In this document: positions 24,763 to 33,850 of the stretch, one piece after another
Layout: the number at the start of each line of letters is the position of its first letter
How positions within the stretch are numbered: position 1 is the first letter of the stretch
Origin: CAJJBL01 sp964519035
GTDB taxonomy: Bacteria; Pseudomonadota; Alphaproteobacteria; Puniceispirillales; Marisalimonadaceae
Reading direction: 5' to 3'
Assembly (NCBI GenBank): GCA_964519035.1
Contig: CAZFKZ010000008.1
Span: 1 to 53,651, forward strand
DNA length: 53,651 nucleotides
Translations under genes and position numbers: made by a program
The notes under the pieces: model-generated
Seen by the model: only the letters and a program-made list of their open reading frames with translations
Databases searched by the model: none
What the model was told of the DNA's origin: nothing

Positions 24763-26205
24763 ATGAACTATCTAATTAAACCAAAGGCTGGATTGATAAA
24801 AGTGTCAGTTGCAAGTTTATTTGCTTTCTCTCTTACTTTTGCAGCTCAATCAGTAATTGCAGCAGGCCATAAAAATGGATATGGACCATTCCCAGTAACT
24901 GTTAAGGGTTATAAAGGTTCAGCTGATAACTCAGTATCATATGGTGGTCAAATAGCTAGACAAGTGTTGCATAATAATTTGAAAAAATTAGCTTCAGGTG
25001 GAAATCCTAACGATCCAACCAATGCTCCAGAAAAAAGAATGCAAGCTCACTTTTCAGGTAAAGATGGTGATAGAAAAATAATGAGTCCTAAAAGTAAAGA
25101 CAAATTCCCAATCAAACAAAAGATGGTTGACGAATTATCAAAAAAGAAAAATCTATCAGGTAAAACCTATAAAGGCGTAATGCCAGCATGGCCAGGAAAT
25201 ATGACTGGTGTGCAGGTAATAAATCACATGATTAAAAAAGCAGGAAAAACTTCCGGAGGTGTTGATAAAAGAAATGGATATAATTATCCTCAATTAATAT
25301 CAAAATTTGCAATGGGTGCTGTTTTTTATAATCAAGCATGTGATAATTACTTAGATGAAAAGTTAAACGCTAATACTAAGCCAAATAATAAGCCTTATAA
25401 AAAAGGTGCGGCTTACACTGGAAAAGAACATGTCTGGGATGAAGCTTTTGGATATTGGGGAGCTGCTGCTCATACAATGTCTCTTTCAGCAAAGGATAGC
25501 TATAATGTTGCAAAAGGAAAAAGTTTAAAAGCAGCTGATCATAATAATGACGGTGTTGTTGATCTTAAGACTGAAATGACATTTGCTCACGCATATTATG
25601 CTTCAAGTTTTGATAAGGGTGGTAAGACAAATTATCTTAAAACAGTCACTGGTGCATTTATTGATGGAAGAAAACTGATTACTTCTGCAAATGGTAATAA
25701 ATTAACTGAAAGCCAAATAATGCAGCTGAAATCATATGCTGGTGAAATCTGTGATAACTGGGAAGCTGTAATAGCAGAAGCTGTTTTCAAATATGCTGGA
25801 TCCGTATACGGTGATATTGAAAAAATGGAAAAGGCAATGGCATCTGGATCTGGAATGGAAAAAGCACTTTCTAATTATATTAAACATTGGGGTGAACTAA
25901 AAGGTTTTGCTATGGCATTACAAGCTGGTAAAAATAATTTAGGACAAACTGCCACTAAATTAAATAGAATGATGGGCTTTGGTCCATTGATGCCTAATCT
26001 ATCTCAAGTTGTAGGCGTTGACTCATCTGGTAACTTTATAAAAGATCAAGGATCTTCTATGGGTTACTATAAGCTTCACATGATTAAAATACAGAAGTTG
26101 ATGGTTGAGACATTTGGAGTAAAAGCTAGAGCAAAGGATAAAATAAGTGGCTTGGCTGCTTTAAGTGAGTCTCTAGGTACAAAAAAATCAGCTGAAAACG
26201 ACTAA
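24763..26205 (+). CDS. Exported imelysin-clan protein (DUF4856)
   Basis: A 480-residue exported protein with a signal peptide of about 33 residues ending SVIAA. The mature protein matches the DUF4856 type of the imelysin clan: GYNYPQLISKFAMGAVFYNQ, the hallmark KEHVWDEAFGYWG at about residues 222-234, FAHAYYASSF, CDNWEAVIAEAVFKYAG and HWGELKGFAMALQ. An EF-hand-like loop DHNNDGVVDLKTE precedes the second half. Relatives of this clan (EfeO, Irp) take part in iron uptake at the cell surface or in the periplasm. Tandem Fur boxes upstream fit that. A TTG one codon earlier is open, but ATG 24763 with AAGGA at 24751-24755 is the likely start. A hairpin terminator follows the gene. Confidence 0.87.
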   Translation: MNYLIKPKAGLIKVSVASLFAFSLTFAAQSVIAAGHKNGYGPFPVTVKGYKGSADNSVSYGGQIARQVLHNNLKKLASGGNPNDPTNAPEKRMQAHFSGKDGDRKIMSPKSKDKFPIKQKMVDELSKKKNLSGKTYKGVMPAWPGNMTGVQVINHMIKKAGKTSGGVDKRNGYNYPQLISKFAMGAVFYNQACDNYLDEKLNANTKPNNKPYKKGAAYTGKEHVWDEAFGYWGAAAHTMSLSAKDSYNVAKGKSLKAADHNNDGVVDLKTEMTFAHAYYASSFDKGGKTNYLKTVTGAFIDGRKLITSANGNKLTESQIMQLKSYAGEICDNWEAVIAEAVFKYAGSVYGDIEKMEKAMASGSGMEKALSNYIKHWGELKGFAMALQAGKNNLGQTATKLNRMMGFGPLMPNLSQVVGVDSSGNFIKDQGSSMGYYKLHMIKIQKLMVETFGVKARAKDKISGLAALSESLGTKKSAEND

Positions 26206-26213
26206 AGCTTTAA

Positions 26214-26251
26214 ATATACCGACTAGTGTTTAACTAGTCGGTATATATTTT
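26214..26251 (+). terminator. Rho-independent terminator or attenuator
   Basis: A perfect 14-bp stem (26214-26227 with 26233-26246, top of the stem ACTAGT) closes a five-base loop and is followed by ATTTT. It lies eight bases after the imelysin-clan gene and ends four bases before the start codon of the next gene, so read-through here could be regulated. Confidence 0.85.
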
Positions 26252-26255
26252 AAAA

Positions 26256-27248
26256 ATGGAAATTTTATACGAATATATAAACATTATTTATACCAACTTT
26301 TTTAACCCTCAAAAAAGAGTATTTATAGGATACCTGCTATCTGCTGTATCAATATCGCTGATATGGCTGATTTTTTTGAAAAAAAAGAAAACTATTGAAG
26401 CTTTAAAATATATTTTTAATAAAAAAATATTTTTATCAAAATCATCTTTTGCTGATTATACAATGTTTTTAATAAATACATTAATTATGATTTTTTTATC
26501 ACCAATTTTAATATCACAGATAGCTATAGCAAATATTATTTTTGAATTATTACATCTTCAAAGCATGATTATACCTTTAGAGGTTAGTGTAAATTTAATA
26601 TGGACATTACCAATATTATTTACGTTAACTTATTTTGTTTTTGATGATTTCACAAAGTACATAACACACGCGCTAATGCACAAAATCCCTGTTTTATGGG
26701 AGATACATAAAACACACCACTCAGCAAGAACTTTAACGCCAATAACTGTCTTCAGAACACATCCTATTGAGGGAGTTATATTTATTCTGAGGAGTTCCTT
26801 AACGCAAGGTATTATCATTGCAATATTTTATTTTATATATGGAGATAATATAAACTTAGTAACCATTGTAGGAGCAAATATTTTTTCATTCTGGTTTCAT
26901 CTATTCGGTTCTAATTTAAGACATTCTCATATAAGAATAAATTATTGGCCTTGGTTAGAAAAAATATTAATTTCACCAGCTCAACATCAAATACACCATT
27001 CAACAAAAAAACTTCATTTTGATAAAAATTTTGGAGTAACGTTTGCTATATGGGACTTTTTCTTTGGATCATTATATTTATCTAATAAAGACGAACAAAT
27101 TAATTTTGGAATATCAGATAAAATAAAATCTAATGAAAATAATATTTTATACCTATATATTAGTCCTTTTTTGGGTATGTATAAAATTATAACTAATTAT
27201 TTCTTAATAAAATATCAAAGTAACAAATTAAAAAAAAATAATAATTAA
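26256..27248 (+). CDS. Fatty acid hydroxylase/sterol desaturase family membrane protein
   Basis: A 330-residue inner-membrane diiron enzyme. The histidine clusters HALMH, HKTHH and HQIHH, with HSHIR between the last two, give the eight-histidine motif of the fatty acid hydroxylase superfamily. Four or more hydrophobic segments surround them. Members hydroxylate or desaturate lipids, sterols or carotenoids with O2; the substrate is unknown. It starts only four bases after a terminator hairpin and lacks a clear Shine-Dalgarno sequence. An internal start is possible, but the N-terminal membrane helix argues for this ATG. It may be transcribed by read-through from the Fur-controlled gene upstream. 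Confidence 0.85.
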   Translation: MEILYEYINIIYTNFFNPQKRVFIGYLLSAVSISLIWLIFLKKKKTIEALKYIFNKKIFLSKSSFADYTMFLINTLIMIFLSPILISQIAIANIIFELLHLQSMIIPLEVSVNLIWTLPILFTLTYFVFDDFTKYITHALMHKIPVLWEIHKTHHSARTLTPITVFRTHPIEGVIFILRSSLTQGIIIAIFYFIYGDNINLVTIVGANIFSFWFHLFGSNLRHSHIRINYWPWLEKILISPAQHQIHHSTKKLHFDKNFGVTFAIWDFFFGSLYLSNKDEQINFGISDKIKSNENNILYLYISPFLGMYKIITNYFLIKYQSNKLKKNNN

Positions 27249-27266
27249 AATATAAGGAATGTCATA

Positions 27267-28286
27267 ATGAAAAACCTTAAGGTAATAATAATTACTATTA
27301 TTTTAACACTTATTTCAAATAATTTTGTAAAAGCTGACTATTTAAATATTTATTCTCATAGACAACCTTATCTTTTAAAGCCATTTATAGATGACTATTC
27401 TAAGAAATCAGGAATAAAGCTTAACGTTGTTTACTCTTCAAAAGGCTTAGCGCAAAGATTATCAGCAGAAGGTAAAAATACAAAAGCAGACTTAGTTTTA
27501 ACTGTTGATATTGGTAGATTACATAGATATCAAGATCTTGGATTACTTGCTTCAATTAAATCAGAAATCTTGCAAAAGAAAATACCTTCTTATTTAAGAA
27601 GTAAAGATAATACATGGTTTGGTTTATCAAAAAGGACAAGAGTAATAGCTGTATCCAAAAAAAGAGTGGAGCTGGGAGCTATTAATACATTTGAAGATTT
27701 AGCAAATCCCAAATGGAAAGGTAAAATATGCTCTAGGCCTGGAAGTCACGTTTATAATAGGGCTTTGATGGCATCTATGATTGCCGCTCATGGAGAAATA
27801 AAAGCAACTCAATGGGCGAAAGGTCTTGTAAGTAACCTTGCAAAAAGACCTCAAGGAAATGATAGATCTCAAGTAAAATCTATATTTTCTGGAGAGTGTG
27901 ACATTGTTATTATAAATCATTATTACTTTGGTAAATTAACCTATTCTTCAGATAAAGAACATAGGATGTGGGCTGATTCTGCTAGAATAATTTTTCCTAA
28001 TCAAGGTGAAAAAGAAAGAGGTGCCCATATAAATATTTCAGGAGGAGGGGTTGTTAAATATTCAAAAAATAAAGCTGAAGCTCAAAAATTCTTGGAATAT
28101 TTAGTTGATACTCAAGCTCAAAAACTATATGGAGATGTCAACTTTGAATACCCTATTAATAATGAATCAAAATTACCTGAAAAACTAAAAGCTCTTGGAA
28201 ATTTTAAGGAAGATAGTCTTTCTATTGAAGAAATAGCTAGATTAGCGCCTAAAGCGCAAGAAATAATTGATGCAGTATATTGGTAA
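27267..28286 (+). CDS. fbpA: Fe(3+) ABC transporter, periplasmic binding protein
   Basis: A 339-residue periplasmic binding protein of the FbpA/FutA group. Residues about 1-23 are a signal peptide ending VKA. The mature sequence has LNIYSHRQPYLLKPFIDDY, GKNTKADLVLTVDIGRLHRYQDLGLL, WFGLSKRTRVIAVS and the paired-tyrosine segment NHYYFGKL, which contributes Fe(3+)-binding tyrosines in this family. It delivers ferric iron to an inner-membrane permease. AAGGAAT precedes the ATG, 18 bases after the hydroxylase gene, so the two may be co-transcribed. The probable permease gene lies 1.4 kb away on the other strand. No ATPase gene is in the window. Confidence 0.92.
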   Translation: MKNLKVIIITIILTLISNNFVKADYLNIYSHRQPYLLKPFIDDYSKKSGIKLNVVYSSKGLAQRLSAEGKNTKADLVLTVDIGRLHRYQDLGLLASIKSEILQKKIPSYLRSKDNTWFGLSKRTRVIAVSKKRVELGAINTFEDLANPKWKGKICSRPGSHVYNRALMASMIAAHGEIKATQWAKGLVSNLAKRPQGNDRSQVKSIFSGECDIVIINHYYFGKLTYSSDKEHRMWADSARIIFPNQGEKERGAHINISGGGVVKYSKNKAEAQKFLEYLVDTQAQKLYGDVNFEYPINNESKLPEKLKALGNFKEDSLSIEEIARLAPKAQEIIDAVYW

Positions 28287-28287
28287 A

Positions 28288-28410
28288 TTAATTAAAAAAT
28301 TGGAACCCAAAGTAGCCAATTGCAAGCCAAATCAAACCTTTAGCTAAGAAAAACAAAAAAACAAAAAAACCAGCTTTTTTAATTTTGTTTATAATGGTTA
28401 ATTTAAACAT
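28288..28410 (-). CDS. Small membrane peptide, 40 aa
   Basis: A 40-residue frame that begins eight bases after the stop of the SDR gene, on the same strand. It reads as a basic N-terminus (MFKLTIINKIKKAG) followed by a single hydrophobic helix with VFLFFLAKGLIWLAIGYF, ending FQFFN. The layout of positive inside, one helix, is that of many real small membrane proteins. No clear Shine-Dalgarno sequence is visible, so expression probably depends on coupling to the SDR gene. It could be a chance frame in AT-rich DNA; the basic-hydrophobic organisation is the argument for it. Confidence 0.5.
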   Translation of the reverse strand: MFKLTIINKIKKAGFFVFLFFLAKGLIWLAIGYFGFQFFN

Positions 28411-28418
28411 TTTTTTAA

Positions 28419-29153
28419 TTAAACTGTTTGGCCGCCGTTTATTTGAATTTCTGTTCCATTAACATAAGAAAATGACTCAGAACACATTGAGTAAATCACA
28501 GAAGCTACTTCTTCTGGAGTTCCAAATCTACCCATAGGTATCTTATGAGTTAGCAGCTTTCTACTATCTTCACTAACCATAGATGTTTCAATTTCACCTG
28601 GAGCAATGGCGTTAACTCTAATACCGTAATTAGCAAGATCAGATGCCATTTCTCTAGTTAAAGATTTTAAGGCAGCTTTTGATGTAGAATAAGCAGGTCC
28701 TGCAAATTGATGAACACTATCGCTCGCAACTGAAGTTACGTTAATAATCATTCCCTTACCTAAATTTAAATTTTTTAAAATAGATTTAGAAATAACTATT
28801 GGAGCAAAGAAATTAACATTAAAGACTTCTTTCCATAAGCTGATGGGAGTTTCTACAAATCCTAATCTATTGTTGTTATCACTTTTAGGTGAAATGGCAG
28901 CATTATTGATAAGGGCCTTTACTGGTCTGCCGTCAAGAAAATCAACTAGCTCTTTTAATGTTTTATCTAGTGAAGGTTCATCTTCTAAATCAACTTGAAA
29001 GTGATCTTGTTTATTAGCTGACCAAGGACATTTAGGAGCAATAGGGGTTCTAGAACATGTTATAACTCTCCATCCATCTTCCCAGAATAATTTGGAAGTT
29101 GCATGTCCAATGCCTCTACTACCTCCCGTTAATATTATGATTTTATCTTCCAT
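28419..29153 (-). CDS. Short-chain dehydrogenase/reductase, iron-regulated
   Basis: A 244-residue classical SDR. The cofactor motif TGGSRGIG is at residues 9-16, NNAA at 83-86, the catalytic Ser141, Tyr155 and Lys159 (YSTSK) are intact, and the C-terminal ETSMVSEDSRKLLTHKIPMGRFG and INGGQTV are typical of FabG-like enzymes. The substrate is unknown. A Fur-box-like 19-mer lies 20 bases upstream of the start, which is unusual for a FabG-like gene and suggests a role in iron shortage such as siderophore or envelope chemistry. The 40-residue membrane peptide follows directly. Confidence 0.88.
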   Translation of the reverse strand: MEDKIIILTGGSRGIGHATSKLFWEDGWRVITCSRTPIAPKCPWSANKQDHFQVDLEDEPSLDKTLKELVDFLDGRPVKALINNAAISPKSDNNNRLGFVETPISLWKEVFNVNFFAPIVISKSILKNLNLGKGMIINVTSVASDSVHQFAGPAYSTSKAALKSLTREMASDLANYGIRVNAIAPGEIETSMVSEDSRKLLTHKIPMGRFGTPEEVASVIYSMCSESFSYVNGTEIQINGGQTV

Positions 29154-29172
29154 AAATACCTAACTTTAAAAT

Positions 29173-29191
29173 GATATTGATAATCATTCTT
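29173..29191 (-). promoter_or_regulatory. Fur-box-like operator upstream of the SDR gene
   Basis: GATATTGATAATCATTCTT matches the Fur consensus at 16 of 19 positions. It lies between the end of fur and the start of the SDR gene, 20 bases before the latter, within the expected promoter of the SDR. Confidence 0.65.
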
Positions 29192-29231
29192 AATTATGTA
29201 TGATTACTTATAGTTTTGCAAGAAAGTAAAT

Positions 29232-29636
29232 TTAATTTTTAATTTTTTTTCCAAATAATTCAAGGCGGTGATCAACTAATTCATAGCCCATTTTGAGGGC
29301 TACCTGTCTTTTCATTTCTTCTAATTCTTCATTTTGAAATTCAATTATCTCTCCACTTTCAACATCAATCAAATGTTCATGATGTTCACCAGCTTCTTCG
29401 TATCTAGACCTGCCGTCACCAATGTCTAATCTCTCGATTATACCAGCTTCTTCAAAAAGTTTTATTGTTCTATAAACCGTAGCAATCGAAATAGATCTAT
29501 CTTTTTCAACTGCACGTCTGTACATTTCGTCTACGTCAGGATGATCTTCAGAAGCTTCAATGACTTCTAAAATAATTTTTCTTGGTAGTGTCATTCTTAA
29601 GCCAACTTTTAAACATCTGTCATATAATTCGGCCAT
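29232..29636 (-). CDS. fur: Ferric uptake regulator family protein
   Basis: A 134-residue Fur-family repressor. The winged helix holds LRMTLPRKIILEVIE and SIATVYRTIKLFEEAGII, the recognition helix of the family. The metal-binding and dimer part has GEHHEHLIDVESGEIIEF, without the CxxC pairs of E. coli Fur, as in alphaproteobacterial Fur/Mur. Fur or Mur cannot be separated from sequence alone, but the density of classical Fur boxes nearby supports an iron role. AGGAG sits six bases before the ATG at 29636; an upstream extension of 12 codons is open but lacks such a site. It likely controls the boxes listed in this region. Confidence 0.93.
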   Translation of the reverse strand: MAELYDRCLKVGLRMTLPRKIILEVIEASEDHPDVDEMYRRAVEKDRSISIATVYRTIKLFEEAGIIERLDIGDGRSRYEEAGEHHEHLIDVESGEIIEFQNEELEEMKRQVALKMGYELVDHRLELFGKKIKN

Positions 29637-29724
29637 TAAATGCTCCTGTTCTAATATAGTTGAAAAGATCAATTTATTTGATAACTAATTTATACTAATT
29701 TAAAACTATAAACAAACTACAAAT

Positions 29725-31404
29725 TTAAATTTTATTATTTTTGTTAATTATTTTGTTTAATACAATTATTGGTATGATGCCAACTAAGACTATAAATAAT
29801 GCTGCTAAAGCACATTGTTCAAGCATTTCTTCTTTTGCATACTGATATACAAAAGTGGCTAATGTTTCAAAATTAAACGGTCTTAGAAGCAAAGTCATAG
29901 GTAATTCTTTTGTGATATCAACAAAAACCAACAATAAACCTGTAAGTATAGATGGTCTAATTATTGGAATAACTACCTTAAATATACTTTTTTCAAATTT
30001 ATAACCTAGTACTCTACTTGCTTCAACGAGATTTGGAGGCATTCTTATAATACCAGAAGTCAGGGAACCAAAACCAATGGCATTAAATCTAGATATATAA
30101 GCAAAAATTAAAGCTGAATATGAGCCTATTAGTATAACACTTAAATTTATGTCAAAAAACATAAAAGCTGATTCAAATAAATTTTCGACGAAAGCAAGAA
30201 AAAAAGTAGTGCCCAAAGCTAAAATTATACCTGGAAATGCATAACCTATTCCAGCCGTTGTTGCAAAAAAAACAAATTTACTTTTTCCTTTGTACTTAAC
30301 TGTAATAGATAAAATTAAAGAGATAAGAATAATTAATAAGCTAGCAACGGAAGCTATAAAAATTGTATTATATGATATTTTAATTAATTCATTAATGTCA
30401 TTATTATGGAAATTGCTGACAGCTAAATTAATCAAGATTAATACAGGGATCATAAAACCAAAAACAATTGGTGTTAAAGTAATAAGCAGGAGTAAAAACT
30501 CCTTTTTGTTAGATATTTTTTCAAGTTTAAAATTATTTATTTTAGTGTCATTAAATCTTCTATTCTTTCTTGCAGTTAGTTCAATACCTAATACAACAAC
30601 AATAAATATAAATGATATTAATGATAACTGAGCTGCAGCGCCCAAATTATTCATCCCAAGCCAAACATTAAAAATCCCAAGAGTAAAAGTTTCAATTGCA
30701 AAAAACTCTACAGTACCAAAATCTGAGATTGTTTCCATTAATACTAGTGATAAACCTGCAATTATAGCAGGTCTTGCCATTGGAATAGCAACAGAATAAA
30801 ATTCTGACTTACCGAGTATCCTAGCTGTTTCAAATAAATTTTTAGGCGTAGATCTAAATGCAATCTTTGTTATGAAATATACATAGGGATAAAGAACAAA
30901 TGACAACATTAATATAGCCCCTCCCATTGAACGTATTTCAGGAAAAAAGTAATCCTTAGATGATGTCCAATTAAATATTTCTCTAATTTCTGTTTGAAGA
31001 ATGCCACCATACTCTAAAAAATCTGTGTAACAATATGCTACTAAATATGCTGGAATAGCAGCTGGTAATAAGAGAGCCCATTCAATTATACTTGATAGAA
31101 AAAACTTATATCTAGTAATAATCCATGCTGTTGTCACACCTATTAAAAGGGTAGTTAACCCTACACCAAGCATTAATATTAATGTGTTACTGACATAAAT
31201 TTTGAGCTTAGTATTAATAAGATGTTCCCAAATGTCGGATGTGTTGACAATTGATGAGATTATTATAGCAATTATAGGTGATAAAAGTATTATTATTAAT
31301 AATATTGAAAACTTTTGCCAAATATTCGAAAATATTTTATTAATGAGGGATATCAAATTGAAATTAACAAAATTTAATACGATTATTAATAATTTATTTT
31401 TCAT
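29725..31404 (-). CDS. fbpB: Fe(3+) ABC transporter permease
   Basis: A 559-residue inner-membrane permease made of two fused, related halves, each with about six membrane segments. Each half has the EAA loop that docks with the ATPase: ETARILGKSEFYSVAIPMARP near residue 190 and EASRVLGYKFEKSIFKVVIPIIRP near residue 465. This is the FbpB/HitB architecture for ferric iron. It follows fur on the same strand by about 90 bases upstream. The ATPase partner is not encoded in the window. No convincing Fur box is visible in the 119-base gap upstream. Confidence 0.9.
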   Translation of the reverse strand: MKNKLLIIVLNFVNFNLISLINKIFSNIWQKFSILLIIILLSPIIAIIISSIVNTSDIWEHLINTKLKIYVSNTLILMLGVGLTTLLIGVTTAWIITRYKFFLSSIIEWALLLPAAIPAYLVAYCYTDFLEYGGILQTEIREIFNWTSSKDYFFPEIRSMGGAILMLSFVLYPYVYFITKIAFRSTPKNLFETARILGKSEFYSVAIPMARPAIIAGLSLVLMETISDFGTVEFFAIETFTLGIFNVWLGMNNLGAAAQLSLISFIFIVVVLGIELTARKNRRFNDTKINNFKLEKISNKKEFLLLLITLTPIVFGFMIPVLILINLAVSNFHNNDINELIKISYNTIFIASVASLLIILISLILSITVKYKGKSKFVFFATTAGIGYAFPGIILALGTTFFLAFVENLFESAFMFFDINLSVILIGSYSALIFAYISRFNAIGFGSLTSGIIRMPPNLVEASRVLGYKFEKSIFKVVIPIIRPSILTGLLLVFVDITKELPMTLLLRPFNFETLATFVYQYAKEEMLEQCALAALFIVLVGIIPIIVLNKIINKNNKI

Positions 31405-31523
31405 ATCTAAAGAAACTGCTTAGAGATTAAGTTTTATAGTATTACTTATAATCATAAATAAAGATTAAATGTTTATAATTAGTCTTAAATTATACCTAAT
31501 TAAACTAAAATAAGGAAGTTATA

Positions 31524-32594
31524 TTGTATAAAATAGCAGTGATTGCTGGGGATGGTATTGGTCCTGAAGTTATTAGAAGCGGTGTCAAAGTACTAAACGC
31601 TTTATCAAAAACTGAACCAAACCTTAAAATTGAGTTTAAAGAATTTGATTGGGGTGGAAATTATTATAGAGCAAATGGCGTAATGATGCCCGAGGATGGT
31701 GTTGAAAAACTAAAATCTTTTGATGCTATTTATTTTGGTTCTGCTGGTGACAGTAATATACCTGATCATATTACATTATGGGGGCTAAGATTAAAAATAT
31801 GTCAAGGGTTAGATCAGTACGCGAATTTACGACCTGTAAGATTGTTGCCTGGAATAGTCTCGCCTTTAAAAGATGCAAAGGAAGAAGATATCAATTGGAG
31901 CTTTATTAGAGAAAATTCTGAAGGAGAATATTCAGGTATTGGTGGTAGAAGTCATATTGGATATAGTCATGATACCGCTATGGATATTTCTCTCTTCACA
32001 AGGAAAGGTGTTGAACGTGTTCAAAAATTCGCATTTGAAGTTGCAAGATCAAGGCCAAGAAAAATATTAACGTTAGTTACTAAGTCTAATGCTCAAAGGC
32101 ATGGCATGGTAATGTGGGATGAAATTTTTTCTGAAATATCCCAAGATTATAGAGATGTAACAACGGACAAGATGCTTGTTGATGCGATGACTACCCGAAT
32201 GGTTTTAGATCCAAAAAGTATAGATACTGTAGTAGCATCTAACCTTCATGCGGATATATTAACTGACTTAGCAGCTTCATTATCAGGTTCAATGGGAATT
32301 GCTCCTACTGGTAACTTAGATCCAGATAAGAGGCATCCATCTATGTTTGAACCTATTCACGGTTCAGCTTTTGACATTATGGGAAAAGGTATTGCTAATC
32401 CGATTGGCACTTACTGGTCCTCAGTTATGATGTTAGAAAATTTAGGGGAGTTTAATGCTGCTCAACGTTTGATGAATGCTATTGAAAAACTAACATTGGA
32501 AAAAAGAGTTTTATCTCACGATCTAGGAGGTAACAATAGTACAGAGGAAATAACTGCAGAAATGATAAATATTCTATCTAGAAAAAATGATTAA
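31524..32594 (+). CDS. Tartrate dehydrogenase-like decarboxylating dehydrogenase
   Basis: A 356-residue member of the isocitrate/isopropylmalate dehydrogenase family, closest by motif to tartrate dehydrogenase/decarboxylase: DHITLWGLRLKICQGLDQYANLRP, the RENSEGEYSGIGG segment, TKSNAQRHGMVMW with the catalytic Lys region, and FEPIHGSAFDIMGKG. These enzymes act on tartrate or malate with NAD+, giving oxaloglycolate, glycerate or pyruvate. A TTG start follows AAGGAAG at 31512-31518. Glycerate from this step could enter through the glycerate kinase at 4119-5366. It is followed 25 bases later by a threonine-synthase-like gene. Confidence 0.88.
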   Translation: MYKIAVIAGDGIGPEVIRSGVKVLNALSKTEPNLKIEFKEFDWGGNYYRANGVMMPEDGVEKLKSFDAIYFGSAGDSNIPDHITLWGLRLKICQGLDQYANLRPVRLLPGIVSPLKDAKEEDINWSFIRENSEGEYSGIGGRSHIGYSHDTAMDISLFTRKGVERVQKFAFEVARSRPRKILTLVTKSNAQRHGMVMWDEIFSEISQDYRDVTTDKMLVDAMTTRMVLDPKSIDTVVASNLHADILTDLAASLSGSMGIAPTGNLDPDKRHPSMFEPIHGSAFDIMGKGIANPIGTYWSSVMMLENLGEFNAAQRLMNAIEKLTLEKRVLSHDLGGNNSTEEITAEMINILSRKND

Positions 32595-32619
32595 CCTAAT
32601 TTAATTTATAGGAAAAGTA

Positions 32620-33846
32620 ATGAGTAAAAGCTATGTAACCCATCTTGAATGTTCCATAACAGGAAAAAAATATGAAGCAAATAAAATTCATGGTCTATCA
32701 GAGGCTGGAAGACCATTGCTGGTTAGATATGATTTACAAAAGCTTGGTAAAGAAGTTTCTAGAGAAGATATCACAAACTCAAAGGTAGATGGTCTTTGGA
32801 GATATTCATCCTTACTGCCTGTAGCTAATCCTAGCGATAGAATAACTCTAGGTGAAGTAGTTACACCTTTAATTAAATTAGTAAATTCAACAAGCTATGA
32901 TAAAAAAAGTAAGGGTAATCTTTTAGTAAAAGATGAAGGCAGGCTGCCAACAGGATCTTTTAAAGCAAGAGGTTTATGTTTAGCAGTTTCAATGGCTAAA
33001 CAATTTAATTTAAAACATCTCGCAATACCTACAAATGGAAATGCAGGAGCCGCGATGGCTGCTTATGCTACTCAAGCAGGTATTCGTTCAACAGTTTTTT
33101 GTCCTGATGATACACCAGATATAAATGTTAGAGAAATCCAATCATTGGGTGCACAAACGTATCTTGTAAATGGATTAATTAATGATTGTGGAAAAATTGT
33201 TGGTGAAGGCAAAGATAAAGTAGGTTGGTTTGATGTTTCTACATTAAAGGAGCCATACAGAATTGAAGGTAAAAAAACTATGGGACTTGAACTTGCTGAA
33301 CAACTAGGTTGGGAGTTGCCTGATGTTATTTTTTATCCAACAGGAGGAGGAACAGGTTTAATAGGAATGTGGAAAGCGTTTGCTGAATTAAAAGAGCTTG
33401 GCTGGGTAAAAGGTAATCTTCCAAGGATGGTTGCAGTTCAAGCTGATGGCTGCGCTCCGATAGTCAAAGCATGGGAAAATGGAGAAGAACATGCTCCTTT
33501 ATGGGATAATGCATATACTAAAGCTGCTGGAATAAGAGTGCCTGTGGCAGTTGGAGACTTCTTAATCATTAGAGCCATAAGAGAAAGTAATGGTTTTGCT
33601 TTGTCAGTTTCTGATGAGGATATAATGGAAGCTAGAGATAGAGTAGCGTCTGTTGATGGATGTTTCTTATGTCCGGAAGGTGCTGCAACTATGGCCGCAT
33701 ACGAAAAATCAATGTCTGACGGTTTAATTTCAATTAATGATAAAGTAATTCTTTTCAATTGTGCAACTGGCTTAAAATACCCTTTACCAGAAGTTTTGAA
33801 TAAATTAGATAAAAACAAGACTATTAATTACAATCACTTTCTATAA
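32620..33846 (+). CDS. Threonine synthase-like PLP enzyme
   Basis: A 408-residue fold-type II PLP enzyme. The Schiff-base Lys is Lys115 in GSFKARG, AIPTNGNAGAAMAAYA is the substrate and carboxylate loop, and PTGGGTGLIG the phosphate-binding Gly loop. The N-terminal HLECSITGKKYEANKIHGLS resembles the rubredoxin-like start of type-1b threonine synthases but has a single Cys. Threonine synthase converts phosphohomoserine to threonine. Because it follows the tartrate-dehydrogenase-like gene rather than thrA/thrB, a beta-replacing or beta-eliminating role on another hydroxy-amino acid is also possible. Confidence 0.8.
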   Translation: MSKSYVTHLECSITGKKYEANKIHGLSEAGRPLLVRYDLQKLGKEVSREDITNSKVDGLWRYSSLLPVANPSDRITLGEVVTPLIKLVNSTSYDKKSKGNLLVKDEGRLPTGSFKARGLCLAVSMAKQFNLKHLAIPTNGNAGAAMAAYATQAGIRSTVFCPDDTPDINVREIQSLGAQTYLVNGLINDCGKIVGEGKDKVGWFDVSTLKEPYRIEGKKTMGLELAEQLGWELPDVIFYPTGGGTGLIGMWKAFAELKELGWVKGNLPRMVAVQADGCAPIVKAWENGEEHAPLWDNAYTKAAGIRVPVAVGDFLIIRAIRESNGFALSVSDEDIMEARDRVASVDGCFLCPEGAATMAAYEKSMSDGLISINDKVILFNCATGLKYPLPEVLNKLDKNKTINYNHFL

Positions 33847-33850
33847 TAAA

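Noticed and set aside
31405..31523. Fur box upstream of the iron permease gene
   Set aside because: The best 19-mers there match only weakly and lack the paired GATAAT/ATTATC hexamers seen at the other sites.
32620..33846. Assignment as thrC with full confidence
   Set aside because: Motifs fit threonine synthase, but the neighbour is a tartrate-dehydrogenase-like gene and no other threonine gene is near, so the symbol was withheld.
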